From Bog-950 sp046329515 (GTDB taxonomy: Bacteria > Bacteroidota > Bacteroidia > Chitinophagales > LD1), in NCBI GenBank assembly GCA_046329515.1, contig JAXLUM010000001.1, positions 434,001 to 498,000 of the forward strand: DNA of 64,000 bases, in the 5' to 3' direction. This document shows positions 51,550 to 60,341 of this stretch, one piece after another. Position 1 is the stretch's first letter. Each line of letters begins with the position of its first letter. The notes under the pieces were generated by a model, which saw nothing but the letters and a program-made list of their open reading frames with translations, did no database searches and had not been told where the DNA came from. The translations under genes and the position numbers were made by a program.

Positions 51550-52494
51550 TTATTCCTTTACAAATTCCAGAAAGTCGCGCTTAACATCTTCCGTACGTTC
51601 TATCATAGGAACGTGGCCGCAGGGGCTGTAATAAATCACTTTACTATCCGGTATATCACGCTTAAAACGCGCGGCATGTTCAACAGGCACAATTTTATCT
51701 TCTTTGCCCCAAATAATAAGCGTTGGGCATTTTACCTGCTTAATTAATGCGGTATCAGGAAACTCCGTATCACGGGCCATGGCAAGCATGTGCAATAGGT
51801 TTCCTTCGCGGTTGCTCATTTCGTTGTTACGCGCCACCTCTGCCATATCTAATTTACTTTCATCGGCATAGCAACGGCGGGCACCGCTTTCGCTCATAAA
51901 CGATGGCATACCACGTTCAAAAACTTTTCCTATCCAGCTATATTTAATAATAGTGAGGCCTTTAGCCACCTTTTCTAAATCGTAACCGGCACTACCCAGC
52001 AGCACTAGTTTTTTTACTTTTTCAGGCCGGTAAACAGCTAAATTCCACGCTATCATGCCGCCCATGCTGTTACCTATAACGTACATACTGTCTAAATGCG
52101 CGGTATCAATAAAGTCATGCATAAAATCGCGATACATTTTCGCAAAATGGGGGTGAGCAGGGTCCTGTGGTTCGGGGCAGTCGGACAAACCGAAGCCCGG
52201 TAGATCAATGCGCACCACGCGGTATTCTCCTTTTAGCTCATCTGCCAATTTTTGAAAGTTACGGTGATGGCCGCCAAAACCGTGTATCATAAGAATAGTT
52301 GGTCCCTGGCCTTCATCAATATAATGAATATCTGCCCCCCGCCATTTATAGAAATGGGAGTTTTGCTGGGTAAAATCCTTTTTTACCACATCCTTACTTA
52401 CTATAAGGCTGGGCCGGAAGAAAACTATGCCAACGGGAATTAAAACAGCAAGCAGAACCAGGATGAGGACAAAACGGAGGATTTTCTTAAACAT
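51550..52494 (-). CDS. Membrane-anchored alpha/beta hydrolase
   Basis: A 314-residue hydrolase. The start at 52494 (MFKKILRFVLILVLL) places a membrane anchor at residues 5-28; longer starts overlap guaB. The core fold has the oxyanion segment MIHGFGGHHRN, the nucleophile elbow GNSMGG (Ser), IIWGKEDKIVPVEHA with the acid Asp, and CGHVPMIE with the catalytic His. This is typical of the MhpC/BphD-type superfamily, but the substrate is unpredictable: ester, lactone or C-C bond. It shares a 78-base divergent spacer with guaB and is separated by five bases from the convergent T9SS cargo gene. Confidence 0.87.
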   Translation of the reverse strand: MFKKILRFVLILVLLAVLIPVGIVFFRPSLIVSKDVVKKDFTQQNSHFYKWRGADIHYIDEGQGPTILMIHGFGGHHRNFQKLADELKGEYRVVRIDLPGFGLSDCPEPQDPAHPHFAKMYRDFMHDFIDTAHLDSMYVIGNSMGGMIAWNLAVYRPEKVKKLVLLGSAGYDLEKVAKGLTIIKYSWIGKVFERGMPSFMSESGARRCYADESKLDMAEVARNNEMSNREGNLLHMLAMARDTEFPDTALIKQVKCPTLIIWGKEDKIVPVEHAARFKRDIPDSKVIYYSPCGHVPMIERTEDVKRDFLEFVKE

Positions 52495-52572
52495 ATTGAT
52501 AAAGCGGTTTTCCCAAAAATAGGGCTTTAAGTATAAGGTTTGCAATTTCTGCATTTTCACTTAGGTTTGCGC

Positions 52573-54054
52573 ATGGCAAGCAAAAATTCTCCCGATAACA
52601 AATTCGGCAACGAGGGTATCACATTTGATGACGTTCTGCTCGTTCCGGCCTATTCAGAAGTTTTACCGCGCGAGGTAAGTATACGAACCAAGCTAACCCG
52701 TAACCTGGAAATAAACGTTCCGCTGGTTTCTGCTGCTATGGATACTGTAACCGAATCGGCCATGGCTATTGCCATAGCCCGCGAAGGGGGCATCGGTATT
52801 ATCCATAAAAACATGAGCATTGAGAAACAGGCCGAAATGGTGCGTAAGGTTAAGCGTGCTGATAGCGGTATGATTATAGACCCTGTTACCCTAACGGATG
52901 ATGCTACTGTGGGTGAAGCCCTGCGTATAATGCGCGAATTCAGAATTGGGGGCATACCCATTGTAAACGGTTCTAAAAAGTTAATGGGAATTTTAACCAA
53001 CCGCGACCTGCGTTTTGAGAAAAACCTGAAAAGGAAGATTGCGGAGATAATGACTAAGGAGAACTTGATTACAGCTCCTAAAGGTACTGACCTTAAAAGC
53101 GCAGAAAAAATATTAGAGAATTATAAAATAGAAAAGCTGCCGGTTGTAGATAAGAGTGGTATACTGGTAGGCCTTATTACCTATAAGGATATTTTAAAGG
53201 TGAGGGATAATCCGAATTCATCGAAAGATAAATTGGGCCGCCTACTTTGTGGTGCGGCTGCGGGCGTTACTGCTGATTTACTGGACCGCATAAGCGCACT
53301 GCAACATATGGGTGTTGATGTAGTTTGTATTGATACGGCCCACGGCCATTCGCGCGGAGTGCTTAATGCCGTTAAAAAAGCAAAGCAAACCTTTAAGCAT
53401 TTAGAAATTGTGGGTGGTAACATAGCTACCCGCGAAGCTGCACAAGCGTTGATTGATGCCGGTGTGGACGGTGTTAAGGTAGGGGTTGGCCCGGGTTCCA
53501 TTTGTACTACCCGTATTGTAGCCGGTGTAGGGGTGCCTCAACTTACTGCTATTTACGAGGCAGGCTTAGCAGCAAAAAAGGCAGGCGTGCCCATTATAGC
53601 CGATGGCGGTATACGGTTTACCGGCGATATAGTAAAAGCTATTGCAGCAGGTGCAGACTCGGTTATGGCCGGTGGTATTTTTGCCGGAACAGATGAAAGC
53701 CCCGGTGAGACCATAATTTACGAGGGCCGTAAGTTTAAGAGCTACCGTGGTATGGGTAGTGTTGAGGCTATGCAGGAGGGAAGTAAAGACCGTTATTTTC
53801 AGGATGTTGAAGACGACATTAAAAAATTAGTGCCTGAAGGTATTGTTGGCCGTGTGCCGTTTAAGGGTAGTGTACAGGAAGTGATATACCAATACATAGG
53901 CGGTTTACGCGCCGGTATGGGTTATTGCGGCGCAAAGGATATTAAGACCCTTCAAAAAGCGCGCTTTGTGCGTATAACAAGTGCTGGCGTTGCTGAGTCG
54001 CATCCGCATGATGTTACTATTACCAAGGAGGCTCCTAATTATTCGCGTAAATAA
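52573..54054 (+). CDS. guaB: IMP dehydrogenase
   Basis: A 493-residue enzyme that oxidises IMP to XMP with NAD+, the committed step to GMP. I start at ATG 52573 (MASKNSPDNKFGNEGITFDD), since an upstream in-frame TTG would only add divergent sequence. Two CBS domains lie at about residues 96-215. The barrel carries GVGPGSICTTRIVAGVGVPQ with the catalytic Cys311, DGGIRFTGDIVKAIAAGADS, and the flap YRGMGSVEAM. The length matches bacterial GuaB. It is divergent from the alpha/beta hydrolase and is followed 63 bases later by pheS. Confidence 0.97.
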   Translation: MASKNSPDNKFGNEGITFDDVLLVPAYSEVLPREVSIRTKLTRNLEINVPLVSAAMDTVTESAMAIAIAREGGIGIIHKNMSIEKQAEMVRKVKRADSGMIIDPVTLTDDATVGEALRIMREFRIGGIPIVNGSKKLMGILTNRDLRFEKNLKRKIAEIMTKENLITAPKGTDLKSAEKILENYKIEKLPVVDKSGILVGLITYKDILKVRDNPNSSKDKLGRLLCGAAAGVTADLLDRISALQHMGVDVVCIDTAHGHSRGVLNAVKKAKQTFKHLEIVGGNIATREAAQALIDAGVDGVKVGVGPGSICTTRIVAGVGVPQLTAIYEAGLAAKKAGVPIIADGGIRFTGDIVKAIAAGADSVMAGGIFAGTDESPGETIIYEGRKFKSYRGMGSVEAMQEGSKDRYFQDVEDDIKKLVPEGIVGRVPFKGSVQEVIYQYIGGLRAGMGYCGAKDIKTLQKARFVRITSAGVAESHPHDVTITKEAPNYSRK

Positions 54055-54117
54055 GGTGCCCTTAAGTTGCTTATTATCATTTACCGCAGTAGTTAAAACC
54101 TTTTATTTTCGCCACGT

Positions 54118-55149
54118 ATGCAGGAGATTTTTGATAAAGCCAATATTGTTTTAGAAGAGATAAAGAAATCAGCAGCAGCTAATGCTGAGGAAGCTGAGCA
54201 GTTTCGCATTAAGTACCTTGGTTCAAAAGGTATTTTGAAAGAGTTATTTGGCTTTATGGGCCAACTACCTAATGAGCGTAAAAAGGAATACGGGCAGTTG
54301 ATGAATGAGCTTAAGGCCACTGCTGAAACCAAGTTGGAAGAATTTAAGCTTTCCTTTGAAAATGGTTCATCAGGACCTAAGGATATACCGGACTTAACAG
54401 CACCGGCCTATCAATTTCCCTTAGGTAGCCGCCACCCTTTAAGTATAGTGCGAAATAAAATGGTTGAGATTTTCAGCCGTATAGGATTTGCTGTGGCCGA
54501 AGGGCCAGAAATTGAAGACGACTGGCACAACTTTACTGCACTTAATTTACCTGCAGATCACCCTGCCCGCGATATGCAGGATACCTTCTTTTTAACGGAA
54601 GATAAAAACTGGCTATTGCGCACCCATACCTCCAGCGTACAAATACGGGTTATGGAACAGCAGAAGCCACCTATGCGCTATATTTTTCCGGGCCGTGTTT
54701 TCCGTAATGAAACCATTACCGCCCGTGCGCACTGCACCTTTCACCAGGTAGAAGGTTTGTATATTGACGAGAACGTATCGTTTGCTGATTTAAAGCAGAC
54801 TATGCTGTACTTTGCACAAGAGATGTTTGGCAGAAATGTAGAAGTGCGTTTTCGCCCTTCTTTCTTTCCTTTTACTGAGCCGAGCGCTGAAATGGATATT
54901 TCCTGTTTTGTGTGCGGTGGTTCCGGCTGCCCGGTTTGTAAACACAGTGGTTGGGTAGAGATTGGCGGTTGTGGTATGGTTGACCCTGCTGTAATGGAGA
55001 ACTGCAAAATAGACCCTAAGAAATATTCAGGCTTTGCCTTTGGTATGGGCATTGAGCGTATTACCATGCTTAAATACAAAGTGAATGACCTTCGTTTGTA
55101 TTTTGAGAATGATGTGCGCTTTTTAAAGCAGTTTGATTCTGCTATTTAA
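54118..55149 (+). CDS. pheS: Phenylalanyl-tRNA synthetase alpha subunit
   Basis: A 343-residue class II synthetase subunit. The N-terminal coiled-coil (about 1-95) leads to motif 1 (HPLSIVRNKMVEIFSRIGF), motif 2 (FPGRVFRNETITARAHCTFHQVEG) and motif 3 (FGMGIERITMLKY). A Cys cluster, CFVCGGSGCPVCKHSGW, inserted before motif 3 resembles a zinc ribbon and is known from several bacterial PheS lineages. It charges tRNA-Phe together with PheT, which is not in this window. The 46-bp palindromic terminator follows directly, so pheS is not co-transcribed with pheT here. Confidence 0.96.
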   Translation: MQEIFDKANIVLEEIKKSAAANAEEAEQFRIKYLGSKGILKELFGFMGQLPNERKKEYGQLMNELKATAETKLEEFKLSFENGSSGPKDIPDLTAPAYQFPLGSRHPLSIVRNKMVEIFSRIGFAVAEGPEIEDDWHNFTALNLPADHPARDMQDTFFLTEDKNWLLRTHTSSVQIRVMEQQKPPMRYIFPGRVFRNETITARAHCTFHQVEGLYIDENVSFADLKQTMLYFAQEMFGRNVEVRFRPSFFPFTEPSAEMDISCFVCGGSGCPVCKHSGWVEIGGCGMVDPAVMENCKIDPKKYSGFAFGMGIERITMLKYKVNDLRLYFENDVRFLKQFDSAI

Positions 55150-55171
55150 CCTTGCTCCATTACTTGAACTT

Positions 55172-55217
55172 CTTCCAATAAAAAAGCCCTGTTTAAACAG
55201 GGCTTTTTTATTGGAAG
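55172..55217. terminator. Bidirectional terminator, 46-bp perfect palindrome
   Basis: The 23 bases at 55172-55194 are exactly reverse-complemented by 55195-55217, meeting at GTTTAAAC. An A run on one side and a T run on the other let it serve both pheS (plus) and the convergent ompA-like gene (minus). Confidence 0.9.
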
Positions 55218-55226
55218 GGATTGCTA

Positions 55227-57629
55227 TTACTTGAATGTAATGGTCATTTCTACCCGGCGGTTTTTCTGACGGCCTTCCGGTGTGTCGTTGGTAGCTATCG
55301 GCCTGCTTTCGCCAAAGCCATATGCTTCTAACTTGTCAGCAGTAACACCTTTCTTAATCAGGTAGTTTTTAACGGCGTTGGCGCGTTTGTTAGATAGTAT
55401 AAGGTTGTTTTCGTCTGTTCCTACATTATCGGTATGGCCTTCAATACGCAAGCCATAATTGGCTTTCTTAACCAGTAAATCAGCCAGGCCATTTAATGAA
55501 GGGTAAGAGTGTTTGCGGATAACATCCTTGCCGGTTTCAAATTCAAGGTTTTCGAAGGCAAACTTAACCGTTTCAATTTCCTTTTTCTCCAGTTGCGGAC
55601 AACCATGGTTTTCCACTACACCGAATATTTTAGGGCACTGATCATCCTTGTCAAATACGCCGTCACCGTCAGTATCAGGCCATGGGCAACCATTGTTTTC
55701 TTTAGGGCCTTTTACCTGTATACACTTGTCTTCGTAATCCCACAGGCCATCGCCGTCTGTATCAGGGCAACCAAAGTGGTCCTTATCGCCGGGCACATCA
55801 GGGCAACGGTCTACCTTATCAGGTGTTCCATCGCCATCGCGGTCAGGGCAGCCATTAAACTGCGCCAAGCCAGGCACATCAGGACATTCATCCAACTTAT
55901 CTATAATCTTATCGCTATCACGGTCAGGGCAACCAAAGAATTCGGCCAATCCCGGATCATACATACAGGAATCTTCAATATCAATAATGCCATCCTTATC
56001 GGTATCAGGGCAGCCTGCTAACTCTTTAGGTCCCGGTACATCAGGGCAACGGTCTTCGTCATCCTTAACTCCATCCATATCCTTATCAGGACATCCTTTT
56101 GTTTCACAGTTGCCTTTTTGCTTCTTACACTCATCCTTGCGGTTTGATACACCGTCCTTATCGTGGTCTTTAATTTTACGGTATGGTATAGGTATTTTTA
56201 GCGCAACGTGCACATCAGCATTGTACACATGCTTTTTGGCAAATAACCCCAACAGGTCTTGTGTTCCCACAATTATTGGCCCCATTCTTAAAGTGGCGCC
56301 TAAACCCACATTGCCCAATACGTCATAACTTACAGGTAAATAGAAGCCGAACCACTTATGGTCATACTTTGGCGTAAACGTGAACGTACTTACGTGATGA
56401 ACCATATTGCGTTTAGGCGCAAGGTTGGCCGAGATTGTGGCTGCTGCATTTAAGCCGAAGCCATAACCAATGTTGTAATCCAGAAAGAGGTTGAAGCGCG
56501 TAGGCAGCCACATTGTAAACGAACCTTTGGTAGGCTGACTGATGAAACGGCTTTTAATGGTATCGTCAAAGCTTTGTAAACCATCGGGGAAGGTGGCATC
56601 CTTAACATACCAATCTGTAATGTTTGCAGTAAAGTTTCCGCTGTATTGACCTGTTTTGTATTTAATGGCCCCTATATCTACAACCGAAAAGCCTGCTGCT
56701 AAAACATAGCGGTTTTGATCGAAGCGCCATTTGTCTTCGCAATCCATTTGGTATTTATACTTGTCCTTTTTAGGGCGCCATTCATAAATAACCCCAAGGT
56801 CGGCACCTACAGATGGGGCAGCGTATTTAAAGCTTATTAAATCTTTATAGAAGTTGTTTAGGTCATCAGCTGCATAGTCCCTTGATGTTGGAAAACCCTG
56901 CGAGTAACGGTATTCGGCATCTGTTTTAAAAATGGATAAGGTGTCGTAATCCTGCCACTGATATTTTAACTCTTTTACATAAGTGTAAAAGCCTGCAACG
57001 CCTTGCAATAATTTTAATGTGCCGCCTACTTTAACCATATGTGGCCCCTGATCGTACACAACGCGTGAATAGGTAAGGCCGTAATCAATCCAGGTGTTGG
57101 ATTTAATTGAAACATTCTCATCATTAAGGTTTGCTCTGCGGAAACCCAATATGGAATCAGCTTTAAAACCCACACCGTAGTATGCAATACGCGAAAAGGT
57201 TTGGTCAAAATTGTCAATATTGGTTACGCTGTTTACATTCCAGGTAAAGGCAAAAGCATTATTGTTTTTCTTTTTGCCCCAGCTGCACATAAAAGAGAAT
57301 GGCCCTTGAACTTGCATGCCCACGTAGCCGTATTTGTCTTTACCGTTAAGGCGTTCTTTTAAAAACGCATCCTGAAAATCCTGTCCCTGTGGGGCCTCAA
57401 TGTTGGGATTCAGTATTACGCGACGATCAACGCCAATATAGTTGTTGCCTACACTAAAGCCTGCAGCAATTAAATTAATATCCGCAACAAAACGGTTATC
57501 GGCAATGGCGGGGTTGTAACCAACATTGGTAACTCCACCAAAGGGGCTGCTACGCAGACCGGTAAAAAATTGCGCTTTTATATGTGTAAATACACAAAGG
57601 GCAATGAAGAGCGGGACCAGTTTCTTCAT
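55227..57629 (-). CDS. OmpA-family outer-membrane protein with DUF5723-like barrel and TSP3 repeats
   Basis: An 800-residue envelope protein. I start at 57629 (MKKLVPLFIALCVFTHIKAQ). The N-terminal ~490 residues form a barrel-like domain (FFTGLRSSPFGGVTNVGYNPAIADNR), as in DUF5723 proteins. About 500-690 are calcium-binding thrombospondin type 3 repeats, with recurring DxDxDGxxDxxDxCPDVPG and a Cys per unit. The final ~110 residues are an OmpA/MotB peptidoglycan-binding domain (VKFAFENLEFETGKDV, LRIEGHTDNVGTDENNLILSNKRANAV, GFGESRPIATNDT). It should bridge the outer membrane and peptidoglycan. It ends 10 bases from the shared palindromic terminator. Confidence 0.93.
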   Translation of the reverse strand: MKKLVPLFIALCVFTHIKAQFFTGLRSSPFGGVTNVGYNPAIADNRFVADINLIAAGFSVGNNYIGVDRRVILNPNIEAPQGQDFQDAFLKERLNGKDKYGYVGMQVQGPFSFMCSWGKKKNNNAFAFTWNVNSVTNIDNFDQTFSRIAYYGVGFKADSILGFRRANLNDENVSIKSNTWIDYGLTYSRVVYDQGPHMVKVGGTLKLLQGVAGFYTYVKELKYQWQDYDTLSIFKTDAEYRYSQGFPTSRDYAADDLNNFYKDLISFKYAAPSVGADLGVIYEWRPKKDKYKYQMDCEDKWRFDQNRYVLAAGFSVVDIGAIKYKTGQYSGNFTANITDWYVKDATFPDGLQSFDDTIKSRFISQPTKGSFTMWLPTRFNLFLDYNIGYGFGLNAAATISANLAPKRNMVHHVSTFTFTPKYDHKWFGFYLPVSYDVLGNVGLGATLRMGPIIVGTQDLLGLFAKKHVYNADVHVALKIPIPYRKIKDHDKDGVSNRKDECKKQKGNCETKGCPDKDMDGVKDDEDRCPDVPGPKELAGCPDTDKDGIIDIEDSCMYDPGLAEFFGCPDRDSDKIIDKLDECPDVPGLAQFNGCPDRDGDGTPDKVDRCPDVPGDKDHFGCPDTDGDGLWDYEDKCIQVKGPKENNGCPWPDTDGDGVFDKDDQCPKIFGVVENHGCPQLEKKEIETVKFAFENLEFETGKDVIRKHSYPSLNGLADLLVKKANYGLRIEGHTDNVGTDENNLILSNKRANAVKNYLIKKGVTADKLEAYGFGESRPIATNDTPEGRQKNRRVEMTITFK

Positions 57630-57731
57630 AAGTAATGGGTTTGTCTTCAAAAATAGGATTCTGAACGGTTTAAATGAATTTTTCTACTATTTCACCAAGG
57701 CCGTTAAATTCGCAACATATTTAGCTGTTTC

Positions 57732-58154
57732 ATGAAATCACCTTCGCTGAAGTTCCTCATAACCGTTGCCATAGTAACCCTTATTTGTGCGGGGGGGCAG
57801 GCTTTATGGAACATTTTTGCCCCTGCCCAATACGTAATAAGTGATGGATTTCTGCTATTGGGAATTATAGCGTTTATGGCCACTGCAGTGCACTTGTTTT
57901 TGCTTAATAGGGCGCAGGGAAGCGGGGCAAGTTTTGTCAGAAGCTTTATAGGCTCTACAGCACTTAAGTTCATGTTTTACTTAATGATACTTATTGTGTT
58001 TGTTTTGTTTACCAAGGATAATAAGCAGGTGCTGGTGATTCATTTTTTGGTTTATTATGCCATTTATACCGTTTTGGAAGTGGCCATGCTGTATTCTGCT
58101 TTACAACAATTGAAGCCGCAGCCGGAAGTAAAGCCTGAAGCCCCTAAAGCTTAA
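57732..58154 (+). CDS. Small four-helix membrane protein (AtpI-like position unproven)
   Basis: A 140-residue membrane protein with four hydrophobic segments (about 7-27, 38-56, 73-95, 102-125) and a Pro/Lys/Glu-rich tail (LKPQPEVKPEAPKA). The pattern of paired helices is reminiscent of ATP synthase protein I, often found next to the atp operon in Bacteroidota. There is no atp gene in this window, so I leave it unassigned. It is transcribed divergently from the OmpA-family gene and precedes the DUF5690 gene by 87 bases. Confidence 0.7.
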   Translation: MKSPSLKFLITVAIVTLICAGGQALWNIFAPAQYVISDGFLLLGIIAFMATAVHLFLLNRAQGSGASFVRSFIGSTALKFMFYLMILIVFVLFTKDNKQVLVIHFLVYYAIYTVLEVAMLYSALQQLKPQPEVKPEAPKA

Positions 58155-58241
58155 CCTTGCGGTAATGTTCTTTTCGCTTTCTTAGTAAAGGCAAATTCGG
58201 GCCCAATTGTTTTTGAATTATTATAGTTGTAAAACGCAAGT

Positions 58242-59525
58242 GTGAATTTTCACTTACCTAATCTTAAAAAGGCACTGGAGAAATCTCCGTCTTTTGTTGT
58301 TCCGCTTATTGCCGCCCTCGCGGCCTTTTGCACCTACTCATGCATGTATGCTTTTCGTAAACCATTTACGGCCGCCACTTTTGATGGACAGACGTACGCA
58401 GGTATAAGCATTAAAATTTTGTTTGTTATCGCCCAATTAGTAGGCTATACGCTCAGCAAATTCCTGGGTATACGGGTGGTAAGCGGTATGAAACACCACC
58501 ACAGGGCACTATCTATTATAGGGTTAATTGCTTCCTCCGGTATTTTTCTGTTGGTGCTGCCGTTTGTTCCTGCGCCGTACAACATACTATGTATGTTTTT
58601 GAACGGCATACCCCTGGGCATGGTATGGGGATTGGTGTTTAGCTATCTTGAAGGAAGACGGGCCACTGAGTTTATGGGCAGTGTGCTGGCCGTAAGTTTT
58701 ATATTCTCATCGGGCTTTGTAAAGAGTATTGGCAAGTGGCTGATGAAGGACTATAGCTTAAGCGAATATTGGATGCCTGCTGCCACGGCCGCTATATTTT
58801 TAATTCCGCTGCTTGTGTTTGTTTTTATACTTGAGCATATACCGCATCCAACTAAGGATGATATTGAACACAGAGCACCGCGCTTTCCTATGACAACAAA
58901 GGAACGTAAAGAATTTGTGAGCCATTTTTTATGGGGGCTGGTAATACTGGTGTTGGTGTATGGTATGCTTTCTATTATCCGCGACTTCCGCGACAATTTT
59001 GTGGCGGATATGTGGAAGGAGTTAAATATTGACGACCCAAAAATTTTTACGGCTACTGAAACACCGATAGGAGTAATTGTATTGGGCTGTATGAGTTTTA
59101 TAATGCTGGTAAAGGATAATCGCTTTGCATTGCGCCTTAACCATTACATGGTTATAGTGGGTTTTGCCATTGCAGGATTAAGTACTTATGCCTATAACCA
59201 TGGCGCTATTTCGCCGGTAATTTGGATTGTTGCAAACGGATTGGGATTATACCTGGGCTATATACCTTTTAACGTGGTGTTTTTTGAGCGCTTAATTGCT
59301 GCCGTACGTAAGCCCGCTAATGTTGGATTCCTTATTTACATAGCAGACTCTTTCGGCTATTTGGGAAGCGTTGGGGTTTTGTTGTTCAAGAATTTCGGGC
59401 ATGCTGAAATGAGTTATGTAGGCTTTTTTTCGTCGGCGCTATATGTAGTAAGCACTATAGGTATTGTGCTTACTGTTGTTTCTCTTTTTTATTTCAACCG
59501 CAAATTGCAGGAAGAAAAGGCTTAA
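58242..59525 (+). CDS. DUF5690-type multi-spanning membrane protein (MFS-like)
   Basis: A 427-residue integral membrane protein of about 11-12 helices. It starts at GTG 58242, since the next ATG would delete the first helix. Conserved-looking elements are YSCMYAFRKPFTAATF near residue 31, LNGIPLGMVWGLVFSYLEGRR around 120-140, and YLGYIPFNVVFFERLIAAVRKPANVGFLIYIADSFGYLG in the C-terminal half. This looks like the DUF5690 family and its fold resembles major facilitator transporters, so a transport role is likely but the substrate is unknown. It does not form an obvious operon with its neighbours. Confidence 0.82.
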   Translation: MNFHLPNLKKALEKSPSFVVPLIAALAAFCTYSCMYAFRKPFTAATFDGQTYAGISIKILFVIAQLVGYTLSKFLGIRVVSGMKHHHRALSIIGLIASSGIFLLVLPFVPAPYNILCMFLNGIPLGMVWGLVFSYLEGRRATEFMGSVLAVSFIFSSGFVKSIGKWLMKDYSLSEYWMPAATAAIFLIPLLVFVFILEHIPHPTKDDIEHRAPRFPMTTKERKEFVSHFLWGLVILVLVYGMLSIIRDFRDNFVADMWKELNIDDPKIFTATETPIGVIVLGCMSFIMLVKDNRFALRLNHYMVIVGFAIAGLSTYAYNHGAISPVIWIVANGLGLYLGYIPFNVVFFERLIAAVRKPANVGFLIYIADSFGYLGSVGVLLFKNFGHAEMSYVGFFSSALYVVSTIGIVLTVVSLFYFNRKLQEEKA

Positions 59526-59597
59526 GTCATTCGCGATTTTACTGAATGTTAATACTGCGGGTAGCGGCTATCAAAGTGTTATCTTTATAGAGTGAAG

Positions 59598-60341
59598 ATG
59601 AACGCGGGCATAGGTAGTTATTATACTGAACAGCAAACAATTTGCCTGCAAATTCTTTTGCACTATACGGGCGATAAAGAACAAATACATCAGTTACGTG
59701 TGGCCATAAAGAAGATAAGGGCGGTGCTTAAGCTGCTGGGCCAACTGGATAGAAATTTTAATTACAAAGCCACTTATAAGCCTTACAGGCAGATTTTTAA
59801 ATCTGCTGCACCAATACGCGAAGAGCAGTTGTTGCAGGAATGTTTAACGAAATTGAATATTGAAGACAGGTTGAGAAATACGGAGACTTTAAAAAAACTG
59901 AATGGCCGTTTTGAACATAAGATTGAACTGTATGCAAAGCAAATAGAAGGTAAGCAACTACAGTTGAATGATAATGTGGCGATAAGTAGTAAAGCAATAG
60001 CCCAATACTGTAATAAGATTTTTAAGAAATCAGGTAAGCGTTGGAAGAGGGCCAAGACCGATAAGGACTACCATAAAATACGAAAAGGCCTGAAGGAGTT
60101 AATCTACAGCCTGCAACTTTTGTGTAAAGACAACCGAAAGGATGTTTTGCAAACAAAGGAAATGAAGCAAGCTGAAAAGCTGCAAAATGCACTAGGCGAC
60201 TGGCATGATAACATAATGCTTAAAGCTAAGCTGAAAACGGTTAAAACTTTATTTCTGTCTGCTTTCTCAAGGGAACTAAACGGCAAAATACGGCAGCAAA
60301 AAAGGGCTGTTAAACAAAGCGGTAAAAAGCTATTCGCTTAA
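59598..60341 (+). CDS. CHAD-domain protein
   Basis: A 247-residue helical protein starting at ATG 59598; a GTG two codons earlier is possible. HQLRVAIKKIRAVLKLL near residue 30 and the Lys/Arg-rich helices (RWKRAKTDKDYHKIRKGLKEL) are the hallmark of CHAD domains, whose conserved His, Arg and Lys bind polyphosphate. Such proteins often localise to polyphosphate granules. No CYTH/ygiF triphosphatase domain or ppk gene lies beside it. Its stop directly abuts the stop of the convergent M48 protease gene, with no bases between. Confidence 0.87.
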   Translation: MNAGIGSYYTEQQTICLQILLHYTGDKEQIHQLRVAIKKIRAVLKLLGQLDRNFNYKATYKPYRQIFKSAAPIREEQLLQECLTKLNIEDRLRNTETLKKLNGRFEHKIELYAKQIEGKQLQLNDNVAISSKAIAQYCNKIFKKSGKRWKRAKTDKDYHKIRKGLKELIYSLQLLCKDNRKDVLQTKEMKQAEKLQNALGDWHDNIMLKAKLKTVKTLFLSAFSRELNGKIRQQKRAVKQSGKKLFA

